Shown: piece after piece, positions 18,038 through 26,856 of the stretch
Numbering within the stretch: the stretch's first letter is position 1
Layout of the letters: each line of letters begins with the position of its first letter
From: Sulfurimonas sp.
GTDB lineage: Bacteria; Campylobacterota; Campylobacteria; Campylobacterales; Sulfurimonadaceae
Assembly: GCA_028687935.1 (NCBI GenBank)
Contig: JAQTZE010000002.1
Coordinates: 1 to 64,000 of the forward strand
Direction: 5' to 3'
Length of the DNA: 64,000 nucleotides
Program-made: the position numbers and the translations under genes
Notes under the pieces: model-generated
Databases searched by the model: none
What the model saw: only the letters and a program-made list of their open reading frames with translations
Told to the model about the DNA's origin: nothing

Positions 18038-19537
18038 TTAAAAGAGGTAATTTACCTCAAAGCGATATTCGTTGTAAGAGTCCAAATCTTTACCGCTTTC
18101 ACGTTTTTGGGCATCAACCAATCCCATACGTACTTTAGCAGTGAGTGCTGGAGTTACATGCTGTCTAAAATCTAAATGCCATATATTGCTGTCCGCCTGT
18201 CCGCCTGCGAGTTGTTTATTCTCATCAAAATTTTGTTCCGCATAACGTACAAGCGCAGAAAATCCTGGGATAATAACGTATTTTGAAAAGTCATAAAAGA
18301 TCTCCGCAGAGGTCGTTTTTGTGTTTGCCATCCAGTTGTATTGTCCCATAGCACGTGTATAGCCTCCTGTAGGAAAACCTCTCCACGGAGCTACGATATC
18401 CGCTTCATCAGCTACTTGCGAGTAGGCTACTTGCGTTATAAAAGGTCCTTTTTTGATAAGCAGACGACCCATAGCGATAGAGGAATCTAAGCTTTTAGGA
18501 TCACTATAGCCATTTGTCACATCGCCACTCTGCCAGTGTGCCAAACTTCCATCGAGACTTGCCCCACCGATAGCACCGCCGCCATTGTCAATTTGTCGAA
18601 TATAGCGGATACTTGGAGTAATAGAGAGATCTTTTGCTATCTGGATGATATAGTTGGCTTCGCCTGTTACAAGCGTCAGCACGTCAGGAACTGCGCAGTA
18701 GTTCAGATCAAACTGAACATCCGGGAGGGATTTGTTTTTGATATCAGCAGTGATGAGTTTATGCTCTGTATCTTCTCCAGCGGCTTGAAAATTTGCATAA
18801 GAGAGACCCTTATGTGCAGCTGAGTCATCCTGATTTTCCATCGTATTCCCAGAAGCTGTATCATAAGTGATGACATCATGAAACGCAGTGTGATCACGTA
18901 GTTTTTGGGCGTAAAAGTAAGCGCCTTTGATGATGGTATGAGGAACCATTCTAGACTCTGCGCTCACGCCTTCAAAAGTGTTGGGAATCATCTTCGTATC
19001 ATTAGATCCAATAAGTAAAGACTCAAAAGCTTGACGTCCTGCTTTAAAGCTATTTTTTTTGTAGTTGTATTGAAGATAAGCCTGTGCTAAAGAGAACATA
19101 GACCAATCATCGTTATTTTGTACATTATTGCGGCTGAAGGTATCTTTGCCAGCTTTGACATACGCTATATCTGCATTATCTGCACGAAGTGCTGAAAATG
19201 GACTGTCTGAATAATAAATTCCCGCTGTAGTGCTAAAACCACTGATTGGAGCACTTTTATAGAGAAGACTGCCTCCAAGACCAAAGGCGTAGTGGTCTTT
19301 GTTGGTCTCAGTATTATCGTTTTTCCAGTCCCAAGAAAAAGTGTTCATTCTCAAGCGTCCGTAAAACATCCCTTGTGTCAAAGCTTCTTCAAGTGTTTCT
19401 ACACTTGCAGGTAGGGTGTTGTAAACCTCTACCATATTGTTTTTGAGGTCACGTTTAGGTTTATTATCTGTTGTAGTCGCTCCAAAAGAAAATGAAGAGA
19501 GAAGTATCGCGAAAGTGGCGATTTTGAGGATAGACAT
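18038..19537 (-). CDS. Outer-membrane porin, OprD-like family
   Basis: 499 residues. The signal peptide is MSILKIATFAILLSSFSFGA. The mature protein shows many alternating amphipathic strands, and the extreme C-terminus YNEYRFEVNYLF ends in Phe, the beta-barrel assembly signal. The length and features such as GMFYGRLRMNTF near the N-terminus fit the OprD-like porins common in Campylobacterota, which admit small anions, organic acids or peptides. The substrate is unknown. It is a single gene with its own promoter region, divergent from the hydrogenase operon. Confidence 0.8.
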   Translation of the reverse strand: MSILKIATFAILLSSFSFGATTTDNKPKRDLKNNMVEVYNTLPASVETLEEALTQGMFYGRLRMNTFSWDWKNDNTETNKDHYAFGLGGSLLYKSAPISGFSTTAGIYYSDSPFSALRADNADIAYVKAGKDTFSRNNVQNNDDWSMFSLAQAYLQYNYKKNSFKAGRQAFESLLIGSNDTKMIPNTFEGVSAESRMVPHTIIKGAYFYAQKLRDHTAFHDVITYDTASGNTMENQDDSAAHKGLSYANFQAAGEDTEHKLITADIKNKSLPDVQFDLNYCAVPDVLTLVTGEANYIIQIAKDLSITPSIRYIRQIDNGGGAIGGASLDGSLAHWQSGDVTNGYSDPKSLDSSIAMGRLLIKKGPFITQVAYSQVADEADIVAPWRGFPTGGYTRAMGQYNWMANTKTTSAEIFYDFSKYVIIPGFSALVRYAEQNFDENKQLAGGQADSNIWHLDFRQHVTPALTAKVRMGLVDAQKRESGKDLDSYNEYRFEVNYLF

Positions 19538-19877
19538 GGAGTTTTTCCTTATTTTTGTAAAAAATTGAGTATATATTTTTATTTTCCCTACTTCTGGGGA
19601 TAAAAAGAGTGTCTATAGAAGCTCTCAATGCGTAAAACATCTATCTATTCTTGCAAAAACTTTGTTAAATATAGCTTCATATAGGGATAAAATTTTGAAA
19701 TTTATCTATTCGTGTTTCATATGGAGAGTTTTAATATAGGGTGAAACTTTGAGATTTTAACGAAGCAGTTATTACTTTTTTTTATTGAGGAATATAAGTA
19801 ATCTTAAAGTGTACTTGGAATAGAATGGGACAAAGAATGTTTAAACATTTTTAAAATTTGTTATGAAGGGGTGAGTC
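19538..19877. promoter_or_regulatory. Divergent promoter region between porin and hydABCDE, with a long direct repeat
   Basis: This 340-bp gap holds no gene. Two direct repeats 55 bp apart stand out: ATATAGGGATAAAATTTTGA at 19679-19698 (continuing AATTT) and ATATAGGGTGAAACTTTGAG at 19734-19753 (continuing ATTTT). Closer to hydA, TAGAAT near 19829 is a possible -10. A strong ribosome site (AAGGGGTGAG) lies directly before the hydA ATG. The repeats are candidate activator or repressor sites for hydrogenase expression. Confidence 0.45.
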
Positions 19878-21104
19878 ATGATGGAAAAAAGAGAAGCTTT
19901 AGCACAGATGTTCAGTGCTAAAGGGTCAAGAATTAATACGAACCGTGGGGAAGCGTATTATAATAATTTGATGCAGACGATGACACTGCGTTTACAAGAG
20001 TTGGAAAAATCCCCTGCAGCGTCTAAGGTATCGATAGAAGCTGTACTAGAAACAGAAGGATTAAACAGAAGAGATTTTATGAAGTGGGCAAGTGCTGCAT
20101 GTGCTGCACTTATGCTTCCATCAAACTTTACACCTCTTATAGCAAAAGCTGCGGAACTTATGAACAGAGTTCCTATTATCTGGATCGAACTTCAAGATTG
20201 TGCTGGGAACTCTGAAGCAATTCTACGAAGCGATTCACCTACGATTGATGAGTTGATACTTGAAACTATTTCGCTAGAGTTCAACGAAACGCTTATGGCA
20301 GCAGCAGGGCACGCGGCAGAAGCACATCTTGAAGAAGCGATGCATACTTTTAAAGGTAAATATCTTTGTGTAGTTGAGGGCTCTATTCCTCTTGCTATGA
20401 ATGGTCTTTATGGAACTATCGGAGCAAAAGGTGAAACTTTTGAAGAGCACTTGCTTCGTGTTGCAAAAGATAGTGCTGCTGTTGTCGCAGTCGGTACATG
20501 TGCAACATTTGGCGGTGTTCCTGCAGCTTCTCCAAACCCAACAGGTGCAGTGGGTGTTCAAGATGTTGTCAAAGGAAAAGCTATTATCAATATCCCAGCT
20601 TGTCCTGCAAACCCTGCAAACATCACGGGAACAATACTCCACTTTGTACTTACTGGACAAGTGCCAGAGCTTGATCATCTCAACCGTCCTAAGTTTGCCT
20701 TTGGATATCGTATCCATGACAACTGTGAGCGACGCGCGCATTTTGATGCGGGTGAGTTTGTAGAAGAGTGGGGTGATGCAGGAGCTCAAAATAACTTCTG
20801 TCTGTACAAAATGGGCTGTAAAGGTCCGATGACTTTCAACAACTGTTCTATCGTGCGTTATAACAGCGGTACAAACTGGCCTATCGGTGCAGGACATGGA
20901 TGTATTGGATGTTCTGAGCCACAATTTTGGGATAAATATGCACAAGAGCGTCCTATGGCTGATACACACTTCAAAGCACCTACGGGCGGCGTTGAGAAAA
21001 CTGTGGATGAGTTTGGACTTGGCTTACTAACAGCAGCAGGTATCGGTATCGGTATCCACGCAGCAGCAAGCCTTATCGCGGGAAAAAAAGAGGGAGATGA
21101 ATAA
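19878..21104 (+). CDS. hydA: [NiFe]-hydrogenase small subunit, Tat-exported
   Basis: 408 residues. The small subunit of a periplasm-facing, membrane-bound uptake hydrogenase carries three Fe-S clusters. The twin-arginine signal NRRDFMKWASAACAALMLP has its RR at residues 64-65, unusually far in. The mature part has IWIELQDCAGNSEAILR (proximal cluster), VGTCATFGGVPAASPNPTGA, IINIPACPANPANITGTI, and the C-terminal cluster ligands in YKMGCKGPMTFNNCS and GAGHGCIGCSEPQFWD. A hydrophobic C-terminal helix (LGLLTAAGIGIGIHAAASLI) anchors it to the membrane. Its stop overlaps the hydB start (TAATG). The start fits the strong AGGGGTGA site 3-11 bp upstream. Confidence 0.95.
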   Translation: MMEKREALAQMFSAKGSRINTNRGEAYYNNLMQTMTLRLQELEKSPAASKVSIEAVLETEGLNRRDFMKWASAACAALMLPSNFTPLIAKAAELMNRVPIIWIELQDCAGNSEAILRSDSPTIDELILETISLEFNETLMAAAGHAAEAHLEEAMHTFKGKYLCVVEGSIPLAMNGLYGTIGAKGETFEEHLLRVAKDSAAVVAVGTCATFGGVPAASPNPTGAVGVQDVVKGKAIINIPACPANPANITGTILHFVLTGQVPELDHLNRPKFAFGYRIHDNCERRAHFDAGEFVEEWGDAGAQNNFCLYKMGCKGPMTFNNCSIVRYNSGTNWPIGAGHGCIGCSEPQFWDKYAQERPMADTHFKAPTGGVEKTVDEFGLGLLTAAGIGIGIHAAASLIAGKKEGDE

Positions 21105-22855
21105 TGGCAAGTAAACATATAATAGTAGATCCAATAACAAGGATTGAAGGGCATTTACGAATAGAAGCAGTGATGAATGAGAACAATGTTATCACAGACG
21201 CGTTTGCAAGTTCGACAATGTTTAGAGGGATTGAGACTATCTTAAAAGGACGTGATCCAAGGGATGCTGGACTCCTTGCGATGAGAATCTGTGGTGTTTG
21301 TACGGGTACACACTATCAAAGAAGTATCGAAGCAGTAGAAGATGCGTTTAAGGTGACAATCCCTAAAAACGCAAGGATAGTGAGAAATCTTATCCAAGGT
21401 GCTTTGTATGTGCATGACCACGTTGTACACTTTTATCATCTTCATGCTCTTGACTGGGTAGATATCACATCCGCACTCAAAGCAGACCCAAAAGCAGCAG
21501 CGGCAGAAGCGCTCAAGTGGACAGATACACCGCATGGAGCAGGTGAGGGTGAGCTTCGTACTATCCAAGAGAGAGTCGGCAAGTTTGTTGCACAAGGGCG
21601 TTTAGGTATCTTTGCAAACGCATACTGGGGAAACAAGCACTATAAACTCTCTCCTGAGCAAAACCTTGTAGCCGTAGCACACTATCTTCAAGCACTCGAT
21701 ATGCAAAGAGATGCTTCTAAAATGATGGCAATCTTCGGTGGTAAAATGCCACACCCACAATCACTTGTAGTTGGTGGTGTAACATGTGTGCAAGATATTC
21801 AAAACCCGGCGAGAATCGCTGAGTTTAAGTCACTTTTGAACAAGTTTAGAAACTTTATCAAAAACGCTTATCTTGCTGATGTGCTCATGGCAGGAACTAT
21901 CTATGCAGATGAAGCGCTTGATGGAACGGGTGCAGGCTTGAAAAACTACATGAGTTATGGAGATTTCAAACTTGATGATACAGGTTTTTACAACTCTGCA
22001 AGTCTTTTCCCTTCAGGAATTGTTCTAAATGGAGATCTTACAAAACTTTATCCACTTGACCAAACAAAGATCACAGAAGATGTCTCTCATGCATGGTACG
22101 AAGGTGGCAATGACAAAGGACTCCATCCATATGATGGTGTGACAAATCCTAAATATACTGGATTAGAGAAAAAAGCAGACGGATACTCTTATCTCAAAAC
22201 AGATGAAAAATATTCATGGATAAAATCACCTCTGTATGATGACACGAGAATGGAAGTCGGTCCACTAGCTAGAATCGCAGTAGGTCTTGCGGCAGGTAAT
22301 GCAAATGTCACAAAATATGCAGTAGGCTTTTTGACAAAACTTGGAAAGACGCTGGGACTTGAGAGTGCTGCTCCTGCATCAGTTATCTTTTCAACAGTAG
22401 GAAGAACGGCCGCGCGTGCTATCGAAACAGAACTTATGGCAGATGTTATGATGGGATGGGTCGATGAACTTGCAGCAAATGTTGCTTCTGGTGATGTACG
22501 CACATGGACGGAGTTTGATTTTGACGCTGTTTCTAAAGATGCGAGAGGTTTTGGTATGGCTGAAGCACCTCGTGGAGGTCTTGGTCACTGGGTTGTTATC
22601 AAAGATGGCAAGATAGAAAACTATCAAGCCGTCGTTCCTTCAACATGGAACGCAGCTCCAAGAGACTATAAAGGAAGAATGGGTGCGTATGAAGCGGCAC
22701 TTATCGGTACAAAAGTAGCCGATCCAGAGCAACCGCTTGAGATCCTTCGAACTGTACACAGTTTTGATCCATGTATCGCTTGTGCCGTTCATATCGTCGA
22801 TACAAAGGGAAGAGAGCTCAGTAGTTTCAAAGTGAACACTAGCTGCGCCGTATAA
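21104..22855 (+). CDS. hydB: [NiFe]-hydrogenase large subunit
   Basis: 583 residues carrying the NiFe(CN)2CO active site. The N-terminal ligand motif is RICGVCTGTHYQRS (residues 61-74) and the C-terminal one is SFDPCIACAVH. The last roughly 20 residues after that His (IVDTKGRELSSFKVNTSCAV) are the peptide removed by the maturation protease after nickel insertion, presumably by HydD encoded downstream. It catalyses H2 oxidation and is co-exported with the Tat-bearing small subunit. The operon order hydA-hydB-hydC-hydD-hydE matches Wolinella-type group 1 uptake hydrogenases. Confidence 0.97.
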   Translation: MASKHIIVDPITRIEGHLRIEAVMNENNVITDAFASSTMFRGIETILKGRDPRDAGLLAMRICGVCTGTHYQRSIEAVEDAFKVTIPKNARIVRNLIQGALYVHDHVVHFYHLHALDWVDITSALKADPKAAAAEALKWTDTPHGAGEGELRTIQERVGKFVAQGRLGIFANAYWGNKHYKLSPEQNLVAVAHYLQALDMQRDASKMMAIFGGKMPHPQSLVVGGVTCVQDIQNPARIAEFKSLLNKFRNFIKNAYLADVLMAGTIYADEALDGTGAGLKNYMSYGDFKLDDTGFYNSASLFPSGIVLNGDLTKLYPLDQTKITEDVSHAWYEGGNDKGLHPYDGVTNPKYTGLEKKADGYSYLKTDEKYSWIKSPLYDDTRMEVGPLARIAVGLAAGNANVTKYAVGFLTKLGKTLGLESAAPASVIFSTVGRTAARAIETELMADVMMGWVDELAANVASGDVRTWTEFDFDAVSKDARGFGMAEAPRGGLGHWVVIKDGKIENYQAVVPSTWNAAPRDYKGRMGAYEAALIGTKVADPEQPLEILRTVHSFDPCIACAVHIVDTKGRELSSFKVNTSCAV

Positions 22856-22866
22856 AGGAGCCCATT

Positions 22867-23559
22867 ATGAGTTATAAAAAAATAGAGAGGATGACGGGCT
22901 TTATGAGACTCAACCACTGGGTGGTTGCTATCTCTATGGTCGTCGCAATCGTAACGGGACTTTATATTGGTCATCCATACTATCAAAGTTTTATTGCAGA
23001 TCCTGCTGTAGATAAGTATGTGATGGCATGGAATAGATTGGCGCACTTTATTGTGGCTATTATCTTTGATGTGAGTAGTATTGTTGTGGCATATTTATAC
23101 TTTTTTTCACGATTTGAAAAACCGTACAAAAAGTTGCTACCGACTTTAAAAAATATCAAAGAGTTTTTTGATGTGCTAATCAATCTTTTGACACTCAATC
23201 GTGTGAAAAAATTTGATTCATCACATACAGATAGTTTCAATTCTATCTTTTTCTTTGTCTTTCATATGATGCTTATCTGGATGCTCTTAACGGGTCTTCA
23301 GCTCTATGTGCATGGACTTGCTTCTGGTATCAGCTCTATCGGTGCTTGGTGGCCTTGGATACTTCATGTCGCAACTGACTGGACACTCGTAGCTACAGGT
23401 GGGACAAATATGGATGTGAGACTCTCACATCACTATACGATGTATGCTATTATCGTTTGGGTTATGTTTCATGTCTACTACCAAGTCTGGAGAACGATTT
23501 TTTGGAAAGAGGGCGATATCAGTATCGTCGTTGGCGGAGCAAAATACGTCAAAGAGTAG
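22867..23559 (+). CDS. hydC: Hydrogenase cytochrome b subunit
   Basis: 230 residues with four to five membrane helices. The N-terminal RLNHWVVAISMVVAIVTGLY carries the first haem-His region, RLAHFIVAIIFDVSSIVVAY the next. HMMLIWMLLTGLQLYVHG and YAIIVWVMFHVYYQVWRTIF supply further His ligands. The subunit anchors HydAB and passes electrons from H2 to menaquinone through two b haems. It lies 11 bp after hydB with a ribosome site (AAAGGAG). Confidence 0.95.
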   Translation: MSYKKIERMTGFMRLNHWVVAISMVVAIVTGLYIGHPYYQSFIADPAVDKYVMAWNRLAHFIVAIIFDVSSIVVAYLYFFSRFEKPYKKLLPTLKNIKEFFDVLINLLTLNRVKKFDSSHTDSFNSIFFFVFHMMLIWMLLTGLQLYVHGLASGISSIGAWWPWILHVATDWTLVATGGTNMDVRLSHHYTMYAIIVWVMFHVYYQVWRTIFWKEGDISIVVGGAKYVKE

Positions 23560-23564
23560 AGAGT

Positions 23565-23636
23565 GCTCTGCCTCGTAAGAGGCGAGCTTTAGTAGCCTTA
23601 GCGGCTACGTAGATAAAGGAATTTTATTCCTTTATC
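23565..23636 (+). promoter_or_regulatory. Three consecutive hairpins in the hydC-hydD gap
   Basis: The 91-bp gap between hydC and hydD holds three stem-loops in a row. Hairpin 1 is GCTC-t-GCCTC/GAGGC-GAGC with a GTAA loop (23565-23587). Hairpin 2 is GTAGCC/GGCTAC (23592-23608). Hairpin 3 is the perfect 11-bp GATAAAGGAAT/ATTCCTTTATC with a TTT loop (23612-23636). Hairpin 1 is followed by only TTT, so it is at most a weak terminator. The set could stabilise or process the structural-gene mRNA, or attenuate transcription of the maturation genes. Confidence 0.6.
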
Positions 23637-23650
23637 ATATAAGGATCAAA

Positions 23651-24229
23651 ATGAAAACTGCTATAGTAGGTGCTGGAACTGTTATCTATCAAGATGAAGG
23701 TATTGGCGTATATGCGGCAAAATATCTTGAAGAAAATTATACATTTTTAGATGATGTGACATTAGTTGATGGCGGCGTATTGGGCTTTCAGTTAATGACA
23801 TACTATCAAGATTATGACAAGGTGCTTATCCTTGATACGATTACGATGAATGATGAAGTAGGTGCGATATATAATCTTCCCTCAGAAGAGCTCCTTGGGC
23901 TTGGAAGCTATAAACAAACGGCACACGAAGTAGAAATCATCGAGATGCTTGAAATATGTTCACTCCTAGAGCGTATGGCGGATGTCAATATCATCGGTAT
24001 CGTCCCTGAAGATATAGAGCAAGTCAATGTGGGTTTGAGTGAAGCGATGAAAAGTAAGTTTGAACATCTTATAAACGCAGCACTTGAGGAGTTACAGAGA
24101 TCGGGTATAGAGTATAAGAGAAAATCTGCTACTGTAACACTCGAAGAAATAATAGAAAAATATGCAAATCCACAAAGTGAGTTTAAAAATGGCTATCCAA
24201 CAAGTTATCAAGTACAACAGCAAAAATAG
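23651..24229 (+). CDS. hydD: Hydrogenase maturation endopeptidase
   Basis: 192 residues. HybD/HyaD-family protease that trims the C-terminus of the large subunit once nickel is bound. The N-terminal core is AIVGAGTVIYQDEGIGVYAA, where the usual GNxLxxDDGxG motif is altered (T-V-I-Y-Q-D-E-G), and the metal-binding Glu/Asp and later His (YKQTAHEVEIIEML) are recognisable. LVDGGVLGFQLMTYYQDYDK fits the DGGT-like second motif. It follows the hairpin-rich gap with its own AAGGAT ribosome site. Its 3' end overlaps hydE by 41 bp. Confidence 0.92.
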   Translation: MKTAIVGAGTVIYQDEGIGVYAAKYLEENYTFLDDVTLVDGGVLGFQLMTYYQDYDKVLILDTITMNDEVGAIYNLPSEELLGLGSYKQTAHEVEIIEMLEICSLLERMADVNIIGIVPEDIEQVNVGLSEAMKSKFEHLINAALEELQRSGIEYKRKSATVTLEEIIEKYANPQSEFKNGYPTSYQVQQQK

Positions 24230-25604
24230 ATATTTTACAGGTTTTTTACAAGCACTTATAGATGAGAGCGAGATAAACGCAAGTGTTTCGCAGAGTGAAA
24301 ATGAAATACTCTTACTCTTAGATGAGAGTGATGCGAAGGCGCTTGAGAGATTTAGTGCTCTAAGTGCAAAATATCTACCGCATTCAATATTTTTGGGCGA
24401 TATCAAAACGCTACAAACAGTACAAAAGATACAAAAAAGTGCTGCTATATCCCCAACATACAATATCTCTTTATGTCCAAAATGTTTAGAACTTTTATGT
24501 GATCCTGCGAGCGAGAGCTATCTTGATGACACTATCAAGTGTACGCACTATGCAAACGCAGCCGAGAAAGATTTTTATGACACGACAAATTTTTCGCCGC
24601 ATTACCGTGAAGGTGACTGCGTTTTAATTGTGGATACGAAAAATATTGGCTCTCTTTTTGTTATGACAGAAGATGAGATGCGTGCTCTTTTTTCTATCGA
24701 AAAACCAACACTCAAAGTGACTATCAAAGACGAGACACTCAAAGAGGTCACAGGCAAAAAATTTATAAACATCAAGTCTGCGTACAACGTGAGAAGTACC
24801 CTAGTCGCGCTAAACGCCAAAGAGAGCGGAGTACCGTATATGTTTTTTGAGGACGTGCATGATTTTAAAGTCATAGTGGTTCAAAAAAATATTACGATTA
24901 TCAAAGATACAAAAGAGCTTTCACAAAAGTTAGAGCCTCTAAGTGAGACACCTGATTTAAACAGATTTTTAAATATCGCTAAAGAAGCTGGCTTTACAAA
25001 AAATTCTATCGGTGCGAGTTTGAGTTTAGAGCATGGAATATCATATATGATCACGAATGAAGTAGGGAGCAAAAAAGTCATCACAATTGAGGATTTTGTT
25101 TTGGGTGAAGTGTTGGCGGATATGAAACGCAGTACTACAAAGCATAAAATGCTTCTGAATTTTGAAAAAAAATATCCTCAAATCATTGAAGAGCTGCGTT
25201 TACATCCTGAGTATAGTATGTTTGAAGCGCTCAGTGTTATCTTAGAACTCAACAACAGAAGTTTTGAAGCTGTCAGTGATAAAGCACTCGAGTTCCGCGG
25301 TAATGGTGGACTTAAAATAGATACAAACTTCACGGAAACGGGCTTTGATTATGTCTCTTTTATCGGTTCACTGATGAGTTTCAAACTCGCAAATACAGAT
25401 GATCACTATCTTGCCTACTCAGCTTTTGAAGCGCTTGGAGATATGAGTGTCACGACACTCAACCAGCTCAAAACACGATTTAAATGTGAAAATTTTGTTA
25501 TGATGGGAAGTATGTTTGAGAACAGTATACTCTATAGTAGGATTTTGAGTAAGTTTGCACTAAGCCATCCCTATTTCTCAAAAAGTTTTGCCCTAGACGA
25601 TTGA
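24189..25604 (+). CDS. hydE: HydE-like hydrogenase accessory protein with HypF-like zinc-finger signature
   Basis: 471 residues from the ATG at 24189. A longer in-frame start at 24162 would extend further into hydD. The position as fifth gene after hydABCD matches the hydE gene of Wolinella-type operons, which is needed for normal hydrogenase formation. At about residues 97-122, CPKCLELLCDPASESYLDDT followed by IKCTHY resembles the HypF zinc-finger phrase (CPxCLxxxxDPxxRRYxxxxxxCTxC). The rest resembles the YrdC/HypF-like core only loosely. No catalytic motif can be named. It may be a HypF relative acting on this enzyme only. Confidence 0.75.
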   Translation: MAIQQVIKYNSKNRYFTGFLQALIDESEINASVSQSENEILLLLDESDAKALERFSALSAKYLPHSIFLGDIKTLQTVQKIQKSAAISPTYNISLCPKCLELLCDPASESYLDDTIKCTHYANAAEKDFYDTTNFSPHYREGDCVLIVDTKNIGSLFVMTEDEMRALFSIEKPTLKVTIKDETLKEVTGKKFINIKSAYNVRSTLVALNAKESGVPYMFFEDVHDFKVIVVQKNITIIKDTKELSQKLEPLSETPDLNRFLNIAKEAGFTKNSIGASLSLEHGISYMITNEVGSKKVITIEDFVLGEVLADMKRSTTKHKMLLNFEKKYPQIIEELRLHPEYSMFEALSVILELNNRSFEAVSDKALEFRGNGGLKIDTNFTETGFDYVSFIGSLMSFKLANTDDHYLAYSAFEALGDMSVTTLNQLKTRFKCENFVMMGSMFENSILYSRILSKFALSHPYFSKSFALDD

Positions 25605-25693
25605 TCTCTTGTTAATAAAGCGTTAATCTCCAATTTAAATACTGTTAAAGAGCGTGTTCTATACTTTTAATATTCAAATACAAGGAGTTCATT

Positions 25694-26152
25694 ATGAACA
25701 CAAAAATAATATTAGGTTTAGGCTCGGTTTTAATAGTTGGTACAACATTGTTTGCATCTGGAATGAAGTGTGATAAAAAAGATATGATGGGACAAGAGTG
25801 CAAGACTACAATGATGCAAGATAAAAAACATCCTGGTCATGATCGTATGATAGACATGATAATGCATCTTGATCTGAGTGATGCACAAAGAACGCAAATC
25901 AAAGAGCTTATGCAAAACAATATGAAAAATGCACCAAAACCAAGTGACGCATTTAGTGATGATAGTTTTGATAAAGCACTTTTCATCAAACTCTCTAATG
26001 AAAAAAGAGATAATAAAGTCCAAAAGCAGGCAGACATGATAGAGAGTGTTTATTCAGTTTTGACTGCGCCACAGAAAAAAGAACTCAAAAAAATGCTGAC
26101 TCAAAAAAGAGAGATGATGCAAAAGAGAGCTTTAGAAAAGCCAGCAAAATAA
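25694..26152 (+). CDS. Spy/CpxP-like periplasmic protein, Met/His/Cys-rich
   Basis: 152 residues. The signal peptide (TKIILGLGSVLIVGTTLFAS) precedes a metal-ligand-rich stretch (GMKCDKKDMMGQECKTTMMQ, then DKKHPGHDRMIDMIMH). Two LTxxQ-like repeats are typical of Spy/CpxP-type helical hooks: LDLSDAQRTQIKEL and SVLTAPQKKELKKML. Relatives chaperone periplasmic proteins, or, like CnrX, sense metals and repress a signalling system. It sits 23 bp before a two-component regulator and kinase, the usual cpxP-like arrangement. Metal sensing is inferred from composition and from the hydrogenase context. Confidence 0.75.
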   Translation: MNTKIILGLGSVLIVGTTLFASGMKCDKKDMMGQECKTTMMQDKKHPGHDRMIDMIMHLDLSDAQRTQIKELMQNNMKNAPKPSDAFSDDSFDKALFIKLSNEKRDNKVQKQADMIESVYSVLTAPQKKELKKMLTQKREMMQKRALEKPAK

Positions 26153-26175
26153 TTTACAAAGAAAGCTATAAATAG

Positions 26176-26856
26176 ATGATAAAAATTGCAATGATTGAAG
26201 ATGATACGGAACTCGCCAATGTTTTAATACAATATTTGGCGAGGTACAATATCGAGGTTAAAAACTTTGAAGATCCGTTTTTAGCCTTGAGTGATATCTC
26301 TTTACACCCTTATGATCTTATCATCTTAGATCTGACACTTCCTGGCATGGATGGCTTGGAAGTGTGCAAAAAACTTCTCGCAAAACACGATATCCCCATC
26401 ATCATCTCGAGTGCAAGAAGCGATATCACCGACAAAGTGATCGCGTTGGAGCTTGGAGCGGATGATTATCTCCCCAAACCCTACGACCCACGTGAACTAG
26501 AAGTAAGAATAAAAACAATACTCAGACGCTGCTCAAAAGAACTCGAACTGCTCAAACCCGAAGCAAAGCAAGAGATTTTTCTGCTGAGTGAAGAGAAGCA
26601 GGAGATCACACAAAATGGACACTACCTCAAACTCACTGCTGCTGAGTATGAGATCATGTCGCTGATGTGTAAACGCAAGGGCTTTGTTGTATCGAGATAT
26701 GATATTTTGCAAAACTGCTCTTTTTTAAACACAGACGAAGAGAGTGGCAGTCTTGCGGTTATTATCAACAGGATTCGAGCAAAAATCGAAAATGAACCTA
26801 AAAATCCGAACTATCTTCTGACAATCAGAGGTTCGGGTTATAAGTTGGTAGAATGA
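26176..26856 (+). CDS. OmpR/PhoB-family response regulator
   Basis: 226 residues. Receiver: acidic pair IEDDTEL (residues 7-13), phosphoacceptor in DLIILDLTLPGMDGLEV (about D52), and the conserved Lys in DDYLPKPYDPREL. The C-terminal winged helix (about 130-226) includes LKLTAAEYEIMSLMCKRKG and the wing phrase NYLLTIRGSGYKLVE. It is coupled to the next gene by an ATGA overlap (26853-26856) and follows the Spy-like gene, forming one signalling unit. Targets are unknown. Confidence 0.92.
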   Translation: MIKIAMIEDDTELANVLIQYLARYNIEVKNFEDPFLALSDISLHPYDLIILDLTLPGMDGLEVCKKLLAKHDIPIIISSARSDITDKVIALELGADDYLPKPYDPRELEVRIKTILRRCSKELELLKPEAKQEIFLLSEEKQEITQNGHYLKLTAAEYEIMSLMCKRKGFVVSRYDILQNCSFLNTDEESGSLAVIINRIRAKIENEPKNPNYLLTIRGSGYKLVE

